The notes beneath the pieces were generated by a model. That model made no database searches. It saw only the letters and a program-made list of their open reading frames with translations, and was not told where the DNA came from. This document shows positions 10,310-19,090 of a stretch of 35,734 bases of DNA, one piece after another; positions within the stretch are counted from its first letter, which is position 1; each line of letters begins with the position of its first letter. The DNA is from an uncultured Bacteroidales bacterium (GTDB taxonomy: Bacteria; Bacteroidota; Bacteroidia; Bacteroidales; Muribaculaceae), in the NCBI GenBank assembly GCA_902781045.1, contig CACZHT010000032.1, forward strand, positions 1 to 35,734, in the 5' to 3' direction. The position numbers and the translations under genes are program-made.

Positions 10310-11017
10310 GTGCACTATGCAATCATTGCAGCCGGCGAGGGGTCGCGGCTGGCACAAGAGGGCGTTGAGTTGCCCAAACCCCTGGTGCGCCTGTGTGGCG
10401 AGCCGATGATAGAGCGGCTGATTAACATCTTTGTGCGCTGCAATGCACAGAGCATCAGCGTCATTGTCAACGAGCACATGACCCAGGTGCGAGAGTTCCT
10501 GGAGTCGCTCAAGCTGCCCGTGCCGCTCAACCTTGTGGTCAAGACCACACCCAGCTCGATGCACAGTTTCTGGCACCTGAGCCAGGTGCTGCCCAAGGGC
10601 AAGTTCTGCCTCACTACGGTCGACACCATCTTCCGCGAGCAGGACTTCGCGCGTTACATCGAGGCGTTCGAAGCCGATGACCAGAGCGACGGCCTGTGGG
10701 CCGTCACACCCTTTGTCGACGACGAGAAGCCTCTCTACGTCGACGTTGACAGCCAGATGAACATCACCGCCTTTCGCGACCAGCCCTGGGACGGCGCACG
10801 CTATGTCTCGGGTGGGGTCTATGCTATGACCGACCGGGCATTCGCCACGCTCAACCGATGCATCGAACAGGGCAGCAGCCGCATGCGCAACTTCCAGCGC
10901 GCACTGGTGGCCGACGGACTGCGTCTGCGCGCTTGGAGCATTGACAAGATTGTCGATGTCGACCATGCTGCCGACATCCACACCGCACAGCAATTCATTC
11001 AAGGCAATTTGGAATAA
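10310..11017 (+). CDS. Sugar/polyol-phosphate nucleotidyltransferase (possible inositol-phosphate cytidylyltransferase)
   Basis: A 235-aa NTP-transferase fold protein. The N-terminus has the signature AAGEGSRL followed by LPKPLVRLCGEPMIERL, and the catalytic-aspartate region is CLTTVDTIF. The start is GTG at 10310: it gives HYAIIAAGEGSRL directly, and the nearby ATG at 10317 is out of frame. The family joins a nucleotide to a sugar or polyol phosphate. In this cluster, with myo-inositol-phosphate synthase and a CDP-alcohol phosphatidyltransferase, a CTP:inositol-phosphate cytidylyltransferase is the attractive reading, but a mannose- or glucose-phosphate enzyme cannot be excluded. The next gene follows 21 nt later. 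Fold assignment is firm; substrate is inference. Confidence 0.75.
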   Translation: MHYAIIAAGEGSRLAQEGVELPKPLVRLCGEPMIERLINIFVRCNAQSISVIVNEHMTQVREFLESLKLPVPLNLVVKTTPSSMHSFWHLSQVLPKGKFCLTTVDTIFREQDFARYIEAFEADDQSDGLWAVTPFVDDEKPLYVDVDSQMNITAFRDQPWDGARYVSGGVYAMTDRAFATLNRCIEQGSSRMRNFQRALVADGLRLRAWSIDKIVDVDHAADIHTAQQFIQGNLE

Positions 11018-11038
11018 ACCAAACCCCGAAACTAATAT

Positions 11039-11899
11039 ATGGCAGAGATAACAATAGCAGGGGTGATGCGCGCAGGCGCGTACTCGCCCAACCACATCGG
11101 CAACGACACGGCCATCTTCAACATGACGGCCGAGGAGCTGCGCAAGCGCGGCTGTCTGGTGAACGTCTACAGTGAGGAACAATTCAACGCCCAGGGGGGT
11201 GTGGAAGAGGACTACATCGTGGCCATGTGCCGCGAGCGGGAGTCCATCCATCTGCTGCAGCAGATGGAGGACCACGGCAAGGTGGTCGTCAACTCGGGCT
11301 ACGGCATCGAGAACTGCACGCGCGAGCGCATGACGCGCATCCTGCTGGGCAACGGCATCCCCTATCCCGAGAGTCTGATTGTTGACACCAACGAGAATGT
11401 CAAGCCACTCATTGAGAAGGCCGGATTCCAGAGTTGCTGGATCAAACGCGGCGATTTTCACGCCATGCACAAGGAGGACGTGAGCTATTGCCGCCACGCC
11501 GAGGAGGCACAGGAGGTACTACAGGAGTACTTCTACCGCGGCATCAAGCGGGCCGTCATCAACGTGCACCTGGTGGGTGACTTGGTCAAGTTCTACGGCA
11601 TACAGGGCTCGCCCTATTTCTTCTGGTTCTATCCCTTCGAGGAGGGGCACAGCAAGTATGGCCACGAGGCCATCAACGGACGGTCGCGAGGCATCGAGTT
11701 CAGCGAGGACGAGCTCAAGGACATGTGTCACCGCGCGGCAACCGAGCTGGGAGTGGTGGTCTATGGCGGTGACTGCATCATCGGCGAGGGTGGAGACATC
11801 CAGATTATCGACTTCAACGACTGGCCTAGCTTCGCCCCGTGCCGCAACGAGGCGGCTCCACATATAGCCAAAGCCATACTGAATTGTTTCAAAAAGTAG
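11039..11899 (+). CDS. ATP-grasp-like protein of unknown substrate in the inositol cluster
   Basis: The product is 286 aa. The N-terminal third is a Rossmann-like pre-ATP-grasp region (ITIAGVMRAGAYSPN). It is followed by WIKRGDFHAMHKED, which looks like the phosphate-binding lysine region, and by the C-terminal VVYGGDCIIGEGGDIQIIDF and DWPSFAPCRNEAA, resembling the metal-binding Asp/Asn-x-Asn end of ATP-grasp enzymes. It has no signal peptide, so it is cytoplasmic. Such enzymes ligate or phosphorylate small molecules with ATP; the inositol 1,3,4-trisphosphate 5/6-kinases also have this fold. Gaps to both neighbours are short (21 and 4 nt), so it belongs to the operon. I do not recognise a named family. 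Confidence 0.6.
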   Translation: MAEITIAGVMRAGAYSPNHIGNDTAIFNMTAEELRKRGCLVNVYSEEQFNAQGGVEEDYIVAMCRERESIHLLQQMEDHGKVVVNSGYGIENCTRERMTRILLGNGIPYPESLIVDTNENVKPLIEKAGFQSCWIKRGDFHAMHKEDVSYCRHAEEAQEVLQEYFYRGIKRAVINVHLVGDLVKFYGIQGSPYFFWFYPFEEGHSKYGHEAINGRSRGIEFSEDELKDMCHRAATELGVVVYGGDCIIGEGGDIQIIDFNDWPSFAPCRNEAAPHIAKAILNCFKK

Positions 11900-11903
11900 A
11901 CGT

Positions 11904-12851
11904 ATGAGCATTATCGAAGAGTATCGCGCATCGCTCAAGTCGATGGACACTGAGGAACACATCGACTTGTGGTTCTATCGCCCGCTGGGCTTCGCCTGGG
12001 CCAAGCTGTTTGCCTACCTGGGGGTCACGCCCAATGTTGTGACCATATTGTCTATTATATTAGGTGTAGCCGGTGGCGTGCTGCTCTACTTCGGGGCTTC
12101 GCCGCTGTTGTGGCTCAACTATGTGGGCATCTTCCTCATCATCTGGGCCAACACCTACGACAGCGCAGACGGGCAGTTGGCGCGGCTGACCAAGCAGTAC
12201 TCGCGCCTGGGGCGCATCCTGGACGGAGTGAGTGGCGACCTGTGGTTCATTGCCATCTACTTTGCCCTGGTGCTGCGAGAGCTGCACTTCGGCGACGCGT
12301 GGCTGGGCAACTGGTTTGCCTCGCACCAGTGGGTCATCTGGACCATGGCCATTGTGGCCGGGGTGAGCCATGCCAAGCAGGCTGCCAGTGCCGACTACTA
12401 CCGCCAGTTCCACCTCTATTTCCTCAAGGGCAAGGACGGCAGCGAGCTCGACTCGACCGAACCGTTGCGTCAGGCCTACAGGCAGATGCCGTGGAGTGAA
12501 AACTTCTTCAAGAAGCTCACCGCGCTGGTCTACCTGAATTACACCGCGCAGCAAGAGGCACTAACCCCCCAGATGCAGCGTTTGCGCCGGGCTTTGAAAG
12601 AACGTTACGGCGATGATATCCCGCAGGACTTCCGCGACGCGTTCCGCAGCAAGAGTCTGCCCATGATGAAGTATACCAACATGCTATCGTTCAACACGCG
12701 CATCATAGCCATGTTCATCTCGGTCATCATACAGGTGCCATGGCTCTACTTTGCCTTCGAGTTGGTGGTGCTCAACCTGATGCTCATATATATGATAATG
12801 TGTCATGAGCGCTTCTGCAAGCGCTTTGCCCATCAACTTGAGACTGCATGA
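11904..12851 (+). CDS. CDP-alcohol phosphatidyltransferase (candidate phosphatidylinositol or PI-phosphate synthase)
   Basis: A 315-aa integral membrane enzyme. The family motif is visible as DSADGQLAR, eight residues, then GRILDGVSGD; it matches D-x2-DG-x2-AR-x8-G-x3-D, but the last Asp sits one position later than usual. About six hydrophobic segments surround it (for example VVTILSIILGVAGGVLLYFG, WVIWTMAIVAGVS, IIAMFISVIIQVPWLYFAF). A hydrophilic insert of roughly 110 residues (FLKGKDGSELDSTEPLRQ to FRSKSLPMMKYTNM) lies before the last helices, longer than in typical 200-aa members. Family members exchange CMP of a CDP-alcohol for another alcohol. With inositol-phosphate synthase nearby, an inositol head group is the likely acceptor or donor. 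It overlaps the HAD gene by 4 nt (ATGA). Confidence 0.8.
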   Translation: MSIIEEYRASLKSMDTEEHIDLWFYRPLGFAWAKLFAYLGVTPNVVTILSIILGVAGGVLLYFGASPLLWLNYVGIFLIIWANTYDSADGQLARLTKQYSRLGRILDGVSGDLWFIAIYFALVLRELHFGDAWLGNWFASHQWVIWTMAIVAGVSHAKQAASADYYRQFHLYFLKGKDGSELDSTEPLRQAYRQMPWSENFFKKLTALVYLNYTAQQEALTPQMQRLRRALKERYGDDIPQDFRDAFRSKSLPMMKYTNMLSFNTRIIAMFISVIIQVPWLYFAFELVVLNLMLIYMIMCHERFCKRFAHQLETA

Positions 12852-13549
12852 ACGTAAAAGGAATCATATTTGACTATGGTGGCACCATCGACAGTCGCGG
12901 TGTGCACTGGAGCGAGATCATCTGGCAAGGCTACTGCAAAGCCCATGTCGACAAGCTGATCACCAAGGAACAGTTCCGTCAGGCATACGTCCATGGCGAG
13001 CGAGAGTTGGCACGCGTGCGCCACATCCTGCCAGGTGACAATTTTCTGGACATCCTGGTCAAAAAGATGAGCATCCAGCGGGCATTTCTGGCAGCCAACG
13101 GCCTGGTCTCGCTCGACCAGGCGCAACTGTCGACCATCACATCGCACTGCTATGAGAGTGCCCGCGCGTGCATTGACGAGGCGCGCCCTGTGCTCGCAAA
13201 TCTGGCCGAACGATACCCCATGGTGCTGGTGAGCAACTTCTATGGCAATGTTGATGCCGTGTTGCGCGACTTCGATGTGCGGCGCTACTTCCGCGGCATC
13301 ATCGAGAGTGCTGTGGTGGGCGTGCGCAAGCCCAACCCCACCATCTTCCGTCTGGGGGTGGATGTGCTGGAGCTTGATGCTAGCGACGTGCTGGTGGTGG
13401 GCGACAGCCTGCGCAAGGACATCCTGCCCGCCGAGTCGCTAGGATGCCAGGTGCTTTGGCTCAAAGGAAAGGGATGGACGGCCGACGAGGATGCGCAGAC
13501 GCACCCCAACACCATCAGTCGCATCGCGCAAGTGCTGGATTATGTCTGA
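12848..13549 (+). CDS. HAD-family hydrolase, candidate inositol-(lipid-)phosphate phosphatase
   Basis: The product is 233 aa with the HAD motifs in order: motif I FDYGGTID (nucleophile Asp9), motif II VLVSNFYG, motif III Lys in GVRKPNP, motif IV VVGDSLRKD. A helical cap lies between motifs I and II, so it is a C1-type HAD. The residue two after the nucleophile is Gly, not the usual acid/base Asp of phosphatases; this occurs in some HAD subfamilies but makes the reaction uncertain. It is translationally coupled to the phosphatidyltransferase (ATGA overlap), which suggests it acts on that enzyme's product or substrate, for example removing a phosphate from inositol phosphate or from phosphatidylinositol phosphate. 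That role is inferred. Confidence 0.75.
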   Translation: MNVKGIIFDYGGTIDSRGVHWSEIIWQGYCKAHVDKLITKEQFRQAYVHGERELARVRHILPGDNFLDILVKKMSIQRAFLAANGLVSLDQAQLSTITSHCYESARACIDEARPVLANLAERYPMVLVSNFYGNVDAVLRDFDVRRYFRGIIESAVVGVRKPNPTIFRLGVDVLELDASDVLVVGDSLRKDILPAESLGCQVLWLKGKGWTADEDAQTHPNTISRIAQVLDYV

Positions 13550-13706
13550 AAAACACCAAAAATTGCCTTTGCCCCTCTTTTCATTGGTTAACTAATCTGC
13601 CGAATTGGTCGATAAAAATATAGTTAAATTAACCTTTGTGTCAAATGTTTTCAGTACTTTAACTGAGGCGACACATATTTTAGCATTCTAATCCGAAAAA
13701 TCGCTG

Positions 13707-13714
13707 TACCTTTG
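13707..13714 (+). promoter_or_regulatory. -7 box of the inositol-phosphate synthase gene
   Basis: TACCTTTG matches TAnnTTTG exactly, 82 nt upstream of the ATG at 13797. It gives the synthase its own transcription start although it lies downstream of the four-gene operon. The 247-nt gap before the gene (13550-13796) otherwise holds AT-rich DNA and the leader hairpin. Confidence 0.6.
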
Positions 13715-13724
13715 ACCCGAATTT

Positions 13725-13741
13725 CTCCCTGAAGGGGAGAG
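13725..13741 (+). other. Leader hairpin of the inositol-phosphate synthase mRNA
   Basis: TCTCCC pairs with GGGAGA around TGAAG, a 6-bp stem very near the predicted 5' end of the transcript from the -7 box at 13707. It could protect the mRNA 5' end. Short, so confidence is low. Confidence 0.3.
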
Positions 13742-13796
13742 AGTCGCTGTTTAACTTGCAATTAATCACAACTTACACATTAATAATTTTATTATT

Positions 13797-15104
13797 ATGG
13801 CAAATTCAACAACGAAACCCGCAACCGGCAAGCTCGGTGTGATGGTGGTTGGTCTGGGTGCAGTGAGCACCACGTTCATGACTGGCGTGTTCATGACACG
13901 CAAAGGTTTGGCTAAGCCCATCGGCTCGATGACCCAGTACGACAAGATTCGCGTGGGCCGTGGTGCTGACAAGAAATACTTGCATCTGAAGGATATCGTG
14001 TCGATGCCTACTCTCGACGACATCGTGTTCGCAGCTTGGGACGTCTATCCCGTCAACGCATACGAGAGCGCTATCAACGCCGAGGTGCTCAAGGAGAAGG
14101 ACATCAACCCCGTCAAGGACGAGCTCCTGGCCATCAAGCCTATGAAGGCTGCTTTCGACAAGAAGTATGCCAGCCGCCTCGACGGCGACAATGTCAAGCA
14201 GTGCAAGGATCGCTGGGACATGACCGAGCAGATTCGTGAGGACATCCGCAACTTCAAGCAGCAGACGGGCGTTGACCGCGTGGTCGTGCTCTGGGCTGCC
14301 TCGACCGAAATTTATGTCGCTCCCGACATGAAGTACCACGGCACCATCGAGGCTCTGGAGGCAGCTATGAAGGCCAACGATACCGACCACATCGCACCGT
14401 CGATGTGCTACGCCTATGCCGCACTGACCGAGGGCTGCCCCTTTGTGATGGGTGCCCCCAACACCACGGTCGACATCCCCGCCATGTGGGAGCTGGCCGA
14501 GAAGACCCACATGCCCATTGCCGGCAAGGACTTCAAGACCGGACAGACGCTGGTCAAGAGCGGTTTCGCACCCATCATCGGCGTGCGCAACCTGGGACTG
14601 TCGGGCTGGTTCTCGACCAACATCCTGGGCAACCGCGACGGACTGGTGCTCGACGAGCCCGCCAACTTCCGCACCAAGGAGGTGAGCAAGCTGTCGACGC
14701 TCGAGACCATCCTCAAGCCCGAAAATCAGCCTGACCTCTACACCAACTACTACCACAAGGTGCGCATCAACTACTACCCGCCCCGCAACGACAACAAGGA
14801 AGGATGGGACAACATCGACATCTTCGGCTGGATGGGCTATCCCATGCAGATCAAGATTAACTTCCTGTGCCGCGACTCAATCCTGGCTGCACCGCTGTGC
14901 CTCGACCTGGTCCTGCTCATCGACCTGGCACGCCGCGCCGGCCGCTACGGCACGCAGCGCTTCCTGAGCTTCTTCCTCAAGAGCCCGATGCACGACTACA
15001 CCGTGGGCGAGGAGGCAGTCAACAACCTCTATCAGCAGTACACCATGCTCAAGAATGCTGTTCGCGAGATGGGCGGATATGAGGCCGACGAGGAGATTGA
15101 CTAA
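13797..15104 (+). CDS. ino1: myo-Inositol-1(3)-phosphate synthase
   Basis: A 435-aa cytoplasmic NAD-dependent enzyme that cyclises glucose 6-phosphate to inositol phosphate. The NAD-binding start GKLGVMVVGLGAVSTTF is near the N-terminus. The conserved core NLGLSGWFSTNILGNRDG and the C-terminal catalytic stretch around MQIKINFLCRDSILAAPL are typical of the bacterial/archaeal synthase branch; the length (435) is within range. It has its own promoter and ends at a strong terminator (15129-15164). Codon choice looks more restricted than in its neighbours, consistent with higher expression, but I have not computed this. It supplies the head group for the proposed inositol pathway encoded just upstream. 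Confidence 0.92.
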   Translation: MANSTTKPATGKLGVMVVGLGAVSTTFMTGVFMTRKGLAKPIGSMTQYDKIRVGRGADKKYLHLKDIVSMPTLDDIVFAAWDVYPVNAYESAINAEVLKEKDINPVKDELLAIKPMKAAFDKKYASRLDGDNVKQCKDRWDMTEQIREDIRNFKQQTGVDRVVVLWAASTEIYVAPDMKYHGTIEALEAAMKANDTDHIAPSMCYAYAALTEGCPFVMGAPNTTVDIPAMWELAEKTHMPIAGKDFKTGQTLVKSGFAPIIGVRNLGLSGWFSTNILGNRDGLVLDEPANFRTKEVSKLSTLETILKPENQPDLYTNYYHKVRINYYPPRNDNKEGWDNIDIFGWMGYPMQIKINFLCRDSILAAPLCLDLVLLIDLARRAGRYGTQRFLSFFLKSPMHDYTVGEEAVNNLYQQYTMLKNAVREMGGYEADEEID

Positions 15105-15128
15105 TCTCTCAACCCATACCATAAACCG

Positions 15129-15164
15129 AAAATGCCGTTCTGCGACAGCAGAACGGCATTTTTT
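15129..15164 (+). terminator. Strong intrinsic terminator after inositol-phosphate synthase
   Basis: AATGCCGTTCTGC and GCAGAACGGCATT form a perfect stem (up to 15 bp with flanking A-T pairs) around a GACA loop, ending in six T residues. It closes the inositol block. Confidence 0.92.
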
Positions 15165-15197
15165 CGCCCTGCACTAGCAAATATTTCTTAATTCCTA

Positions 15198-15228
15198 TTT
15201 CTTAAGTCTTAATTATTTGCTATCTTTG
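15198..15228 (+). promoter_or_regulatory. Promoter of the exopolysaccharide block
   Basis: TTTC (15198-15201), 19 nt, then TATCTTTG (15221-15228), a full -7 match. The predicted start of transcription is near 15235, so the ATG at 15326 has a leader of about 90 nt and the GTG at 15236 would be leaderless. Confidence 0.65.
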
Positions 15229-15325
15229 CAGCGTCGTGTGCGCCGATGTGTGCCATGGCAAGTTACCATTGTTTTTAACGCGGACGTGGAGCACTGATTC
15301 CACTCCACATAATATTGTCGACACT

Positions 15326-17785
15326 ATGCAACAACCTGTCATTGAAGAGTCGCGGCAGACAACGCGGACTGCTAAAAAGAAAAGTTCTTCGGCCATACCC
15401 ATCCGTGCCTTCTTCATGGCCTGTCTGCGCAACTGGTACTGGTTCGTCTTGTCGGCCATTGCCTGTTTCTGCATCGCTTTTCTCTACAGCAAGGCCCAAC
15501 CCATCATGTACAAGTCCAACGCGCTGATTCTGCTCAAGAGCAAGGACAGCGACGTGGGGGCGCAGTCCAAGGCCTTCAGCGACCTGGGCATGACATCGGT
15601 CAACACGTTCATGCCCAACGAAATCTACAAAATCAAGTCGCCCGACCTCATGGAGGGGGTGGTCAAGAGTCTGGGCATCAATGTGCAGTACTATGGCCAC
15701 GTCTTCTTGCGCGATGTCAACATCTACCGCTCGACGCCGGTCAGCATCATGCCGCTCAAGGACATCAAGGAGCCGTTCTCGATGGTGGTCGTGCCCAAGG
15801 GAGGAAACGACTTTGAGTTCAAGGTCGAGGGAGACGGAGGATGGAAGAAGGCACACTTCGGCAACAAGGTGGCTACCAAGTATGGCCCCATTGCTATCAC
15901 CAAGACAAAGACCTACACCGAGCTGCACAAGGACTTCAACGTCATCGTGCGCGTGAGCACTCCACGGCAGCTGGCACAGAGGATTGTGGGGGCACTCAGT
16001 GCCGAACATGCCGACAAAATCAGCGACGCTCTGCGGTTGTCGTTGCTCTGGGACAACAAGGATGAGGCAATCGACATCCTCAACGCGCTCATCACCACCT
16101 ATAACCAGGAAGCCATCAACGACAAGAACACAGTGGCACGCTCGACCGAGGCCTTCATCGCCGAGCGCGTTGAGGCACTGTCTAAAGACCTAAGCGGTGT
16201 TGATAGCCAGGTGGCTGCACTCAAGACCAGCGCAGCCAACCGAGCCATGTATGCCGACCCGGGCACGGGCTTGGGCTATGCCAACAAGTCGGCCGACATC
16301 GAGATGCAGATGGCCCTGGCCAGCAACATCGCCAACTACATCGCCGGCATGGGAGGGCATGACCTCATCCCGTCTAACACCGGCATTGCAAGCACCGGTG
16401 TTGAGGGACAGATTCAGCAGTACAACGAGGCAATGCTCAAATATCAGAAGATTGCTGCCACATCGTCGAGCGAAAACCCCGTCATGATCGAACTCGAGCG
16501 CTCACTCACCACCCTCAAGGCCAACATCCAGCAAGGATTGAGCAACTACATCACCTCGTTGCGCGCGCGTCTGGGGCAGGCACAGTCCCAGCAGGGGATG
16601 GCCACAGGATCGATTGTAGCTGTGCCGTCGCAGGAGAAGGCCATCACCGAGGTCTCGCGTCAGCAGAAGATCAAAGAGCAGCTCTACCTCTACCTGCTCA
16701 ACAAGCGTGAGGAGAACGCACTGCAGTTGGCCATCACCGAGCCTAACGCTAAGGTCATTGAGGCGGCCACGGGCTATGGCCCTGTCTCGCCCGTCCCGGC
16801 ACGCATCATGATGATGGGTCTGCTGCTGGGACTGCTCATACCGGCACTGCTGCTCTATGCCGTCTACTGGTACTATTCGCTCGACACCAAGGTGCACACA
16901 CGCCACGACATCGAGGACAGCATGGACGTGCCCATCATCGGCGAGCTGCCGGCCAAGAGTAAGCGACTGGCCGACAAGGAAATCATCGTCACAGAGAACG
17001 GACATGACCGCATCACCGAGGCATGCCGCATCATCAGGTCGAACATCGACTACATTGCCACCCCCAAGCCTGGACAGGGACTGGTCATACAGTTCACCTC
17101 CACAATGTCGGGCGAGGGAAAGAGCTTCGTGGCCGTCAACCTGGCACTGTCGTTCGCCCATTCGGGCAAGCGTGTGATTGCTGTTGACCTGGACTTGCGC
17201 AAGGGGCGCTTCTCGGAGTATGTGGGCATGCAAGACGCCAACATCGGCGTGACTACCTATCTCTCGGGTAAGACCGACAACATCAATGACATCATCCAGC
17301 GAGGCAACTACCATGAGAACCTCGACTTCATCTGCGTGGGGGCTATCCCGCCCAATCCCACCAATCTGCTGATGAGCGAACAGTTCAAGCGACTGATTGC
17401 AACGCTCAAGTCGCAGTATGACTATGTGTTCCTCGACACGGTGCCCTACGGCATCATCGCCGATGCGGCGCTCATCAACCGCGAGGCCGACATGACCATC
17501 TACGTCATTCGCGACGGCAAGATTGACAAGCGCTATCTCGATGACTTGGACAAGATGATTGAGAGCGGCAAAATCCACAACGCCACCATCCTGGTCAACG
17601 ACATCAAGATTGACAACAAGCACTATGGCTACGGCAGCTATGGCTACGGTTACGGCTATGGCTACGGCTACTCAAACTATGGCTATGGTTATGGCTACGG
17701 TTATGGCTACCACAGCGAGGATGACGAAGAACAGAACCGCTCGCTGCTGGCTCGCCTGGGACTGAAAAAGAACAAAAAACACTAA
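15326..17785 (+). CDS. Wzc-like polysaccharide co-polymerase with BY-kinase domain and Gly-Tyr tail
   Basis: An 819-aa inner-membrane protein that controls polysaccharide chain length and export. The first membrane helix ([18 protein letters not shown]) lies near residues 34-51; a large Wzz-type periplasmic domain with coiled-coil-like stretches follows; the second helix is [20 protein letters not shown]. The cytoplasmic ATPase has Walker A GEGKS (596-600), Walker A' VDLDLRKG and Walker [10 protein letters not shown]. The C-terminal tail (766-795) holds 14 tyrosines, mostly in Gly-Tyr repeats, the expected autophosphorylation cluster. The start at 15326 is chosen because the region before it contains the promoter. 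No Wza-like export lipoprotein or tyrosine phosphatase is encoded nearby. Confidence 0.88.
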   Translation: MQQPVIEESRQTTRTAKKKSSSAIPIRAFFMACLRNWYWFVLSAIACFCIAFLYSKAQPIMYKSNALILLKSKDSDVGAQSKAFSDLGMTSVNTFMPNEIYKIKSPDLMEGVVKSLGINVQYYGHVFLRDVNIYRSTPVSIMPLKDIKEPFSMVVVPKGGNDFEFKVEGDGGWKKAHFGNKVATKYGPIAITKTKTYTELHKDFNVIVRVSTPRQLAQRIVGALSAEHADKISDALRLSLLWDNKDEAIDILNALITTYNQEAINDKNTVARSTEAFIAERVEALSKDLSGVDSQVAALKTSAANRAMYADPGTGLGYANKSADIEMQMALASNIANYIAGMGGHDLIPSNTGIASTGVEGQIQQYNEAMLKYQKIAATSSSENPVMIELERSLTTLKANIQQGLSNYITSLRARLGQAQSQQGMATGSIVAVPSQEKAITEVSRQQKIKEQLYLYLLNKREENALQLAITEPNAKVIEAATGYGPVSPVPARIMMMGLLLGLLIPALLLYAVYWYYSLDTKVHTRHDIEDSMDVPIIGELPAKSKRLADKEIIVTENGHDRITEACRIIRSNIDYIATPKPGQGLVIQFTSTMSGEGKSFVAVNLALSFAHSGKRVIAVDLDLRKGRFSEYVGMQDANIGVTTYLSGKTDNINDIIQRGNYHENLDFICVGAIPPNPTNLLMSEQFKRLIATLKSQYDYVFLDTVPYGIIADAALINREADMTIYVIRDGKIDKRYLDDLDKMIESGKIHNATILVNDIKIDNKHYGYGSYGYGYGYGYGYSNYGYGYGYGYGYHSEDDEEQNRSLLARLGLKKNKKH
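17621..17712 (+). repeat. Gly-Tyr codon repeat inside the wzc-like gene
   Basis: About 92 nt of alternating GGY and TAY codons (GGCTATGGTTATGG style) encode the tyrosine-rich tail. Synonymous third bases vary, so the protein repeat is kept by selection rather than by very recent slippage, but the tract is a likely site of length variation between strains. Confidence 0.8.
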
Positions 17786-17796
17786 TCACTCACACT

Positions 17797-17819
17797 AACC
17801 GGGCACTTGCTGCTCGGTT
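17797..17819 (+). terminator. Weak hairpin between the wzc-like gene and ugd
   Basis: AACCGGGCA pairs with TGCTCGGTT (9 bp, one G-T wobble) around CTTGC. The following CTTGTTTCTAG is only moderately T-rich, so it is at best a partial terminator that would reduce read-through into ugd. Confidence 0.4.
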
Positions 17820-17841
17820 CTTGTTTCTAGTTTTTGACAAG

Positions 17842-19080
17842 ATGAACATCGCAGTAGCAGGAACAGGCTATGTGGGGCTGAGCATCGCATGTTTGCTGGG
17901 ACAGCACCATCACGTCGAGGCGGTCGACATCGTCGCCGACAAGGTGGATATGATTAACCGCATGCAGTCGCCCATCGCCGACCGGGAGATTGAGCAGTAT
18001 CTGGCCAGCGGCAAGCTAGACCTGCACGCCACGCTCGACGCGCGTGCGGCTTACGCACAGGCACAGCTGGTAGTCATCGCTGCACCCACCAACTATGACC
18101 CGCAGCGCAACTTCTTCGACACCACGGCCGTCGAGGCTGTGGTCGAACTGGTGCGGCAAGCCAACCCGCAGGCCATCATGGTCATCAAGAGCACAATCCC
18201 CGTGGGTTACACCATGGCACTGCGACAGCGCACGGGCTGCAGGCACATTCTGTTCTCACCCGAATTTTTGCGCGAGAGCCGCGCCTTGCACGACAACCTG
18301 CATCCCAGCCGCATCATCGTGGGCACCGACCTTGACGACCCACAGATGGTTCAGGCTGCCAACGAGTTTGCGGCCTTGCTGCAGCAGGGAGCCGTCGACC
18401 GTGATGTGCCCACGCTCATCATGGGCACAACCGAGGCCGAGGCCGTCAAGCTCTTTGCCAACACCTACCTGGCGTTGCGCGTGAGCTACTTCAACGAGCT
18501 GGACACTTACGCCGAGGTCAAAGGGCTGGACACGCAGTCCATCATCCGTGGTGTGTGCCTTGACCCGCGCATCGGCAGCCATTACAACAACCCTTCGTTC
18601 GGCTACGGGGGCTACTGTCTGCCCAAGGACACCAAGCAGCTGCTGGCCAACTATGCCGACGTGCCCGAGAACCTGATTCAGGCCATCGTCGAGAGCAACC
18701 GCACTCGCAAGGACTTCATTGCCGACCGGGTGCTCAACCTGGCAGGATACTATGACTACTACAACCGTGGTGGATTTGACCCCGCCGATGAGCACGAGTG
18801 CATCATCGGGGTGTACCGCCTGACGATGAAAACCGGTAGCGACAACTTCCGGCAGTCGTCCATTCAGGGGGTGATGAAGCGCATCAAGGCCAAGGGGGCC
18901 ACCGTCATCGTCTATGAGCCCACACTGCCCGACGGCAGTACATTCTTTGGCAGCCATGTGGTCAACGACCTGGACGAGTTTAAGCGTCGCTCGCAGGCCA
19001 TCATAGCCAATCGCTACGACTCTGTCTTGGACGATGTGCGCGACCGTGTCTACACCCGCGACATCTTTGGCCGCGACTGA
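17842..19080 (+). CDS. ugd: UDP-glucose 6-dehydrogenase family protein
   Basis: A 412-aa cytoplasmic NAD-dependent dehydrogenase of the UDP-glucose/GDP-mannose family, making a UDP-uronic acid for polysaccharide synthesis. Seen here: the dinucleotide motif [16 protein letters not shown] at the N-terminus, the conserved KSTIPVGYT segment, and the catalytic Cys259 in [16 protein letters not shown]-started extension at 17821 is possible, but the ATG at 17842 places the Rossmann strand at the usual distance. Length matches the short streptococcal HasB-like form. It lies 56 nt after the wzc-like gene in the exopolysaccharide block. UDP-glucose as substrate is the most likely; UDP-N-acetyl-hexosamine or GDP-mannose relatives cannot be fully excluded. 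Confidence 0.87.
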   Translation: MNIAVAGTGYVGLSIACLLGQHHHVEAVDIVADKVDMINRMQSPIADREIEQYLASGKLDLHATLDARAAYAQAQLVVIAAPTNYDPQRNFFDTTAVEAVVELVRQANPQAIMVIKSTIPVGYTMALRQRTGCRHILFSPEFLRESRALHDNLHPSRIIVGTDLDDPQMVQAANEFAALLQQGAVDRDVPTLIMGTTEAEAVKLFANTYLALRVSYFNELDTYAEVKGLDTQSIIRGVCLDPRIGSHYNNPSFGYGGYCLPKDTKQLLANYADVPENLIQAIVESNRTRKDFIADRVLNLAGYYDYYNRGGFDPADEHECIIGVYRLTMKTGSDNFRQSSIQGVMKRIKAKGATVIVYEPTLPDGSTFFGSHVVNDLDEFKRRSQAIIANRYDSVLDDVRDRVYTRDIFGRD

Positions 19081-19090
19081 TGTTTAGCCT

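Noticed and set aside
15236..15325. GTG start at 15236 for the Wzc-like protein
   Set aside because: It would coincide with the predicted transcription start of the TATCTTTG promoter and adds 30 residues of no conserved character; the ATG at 15326 fits better.
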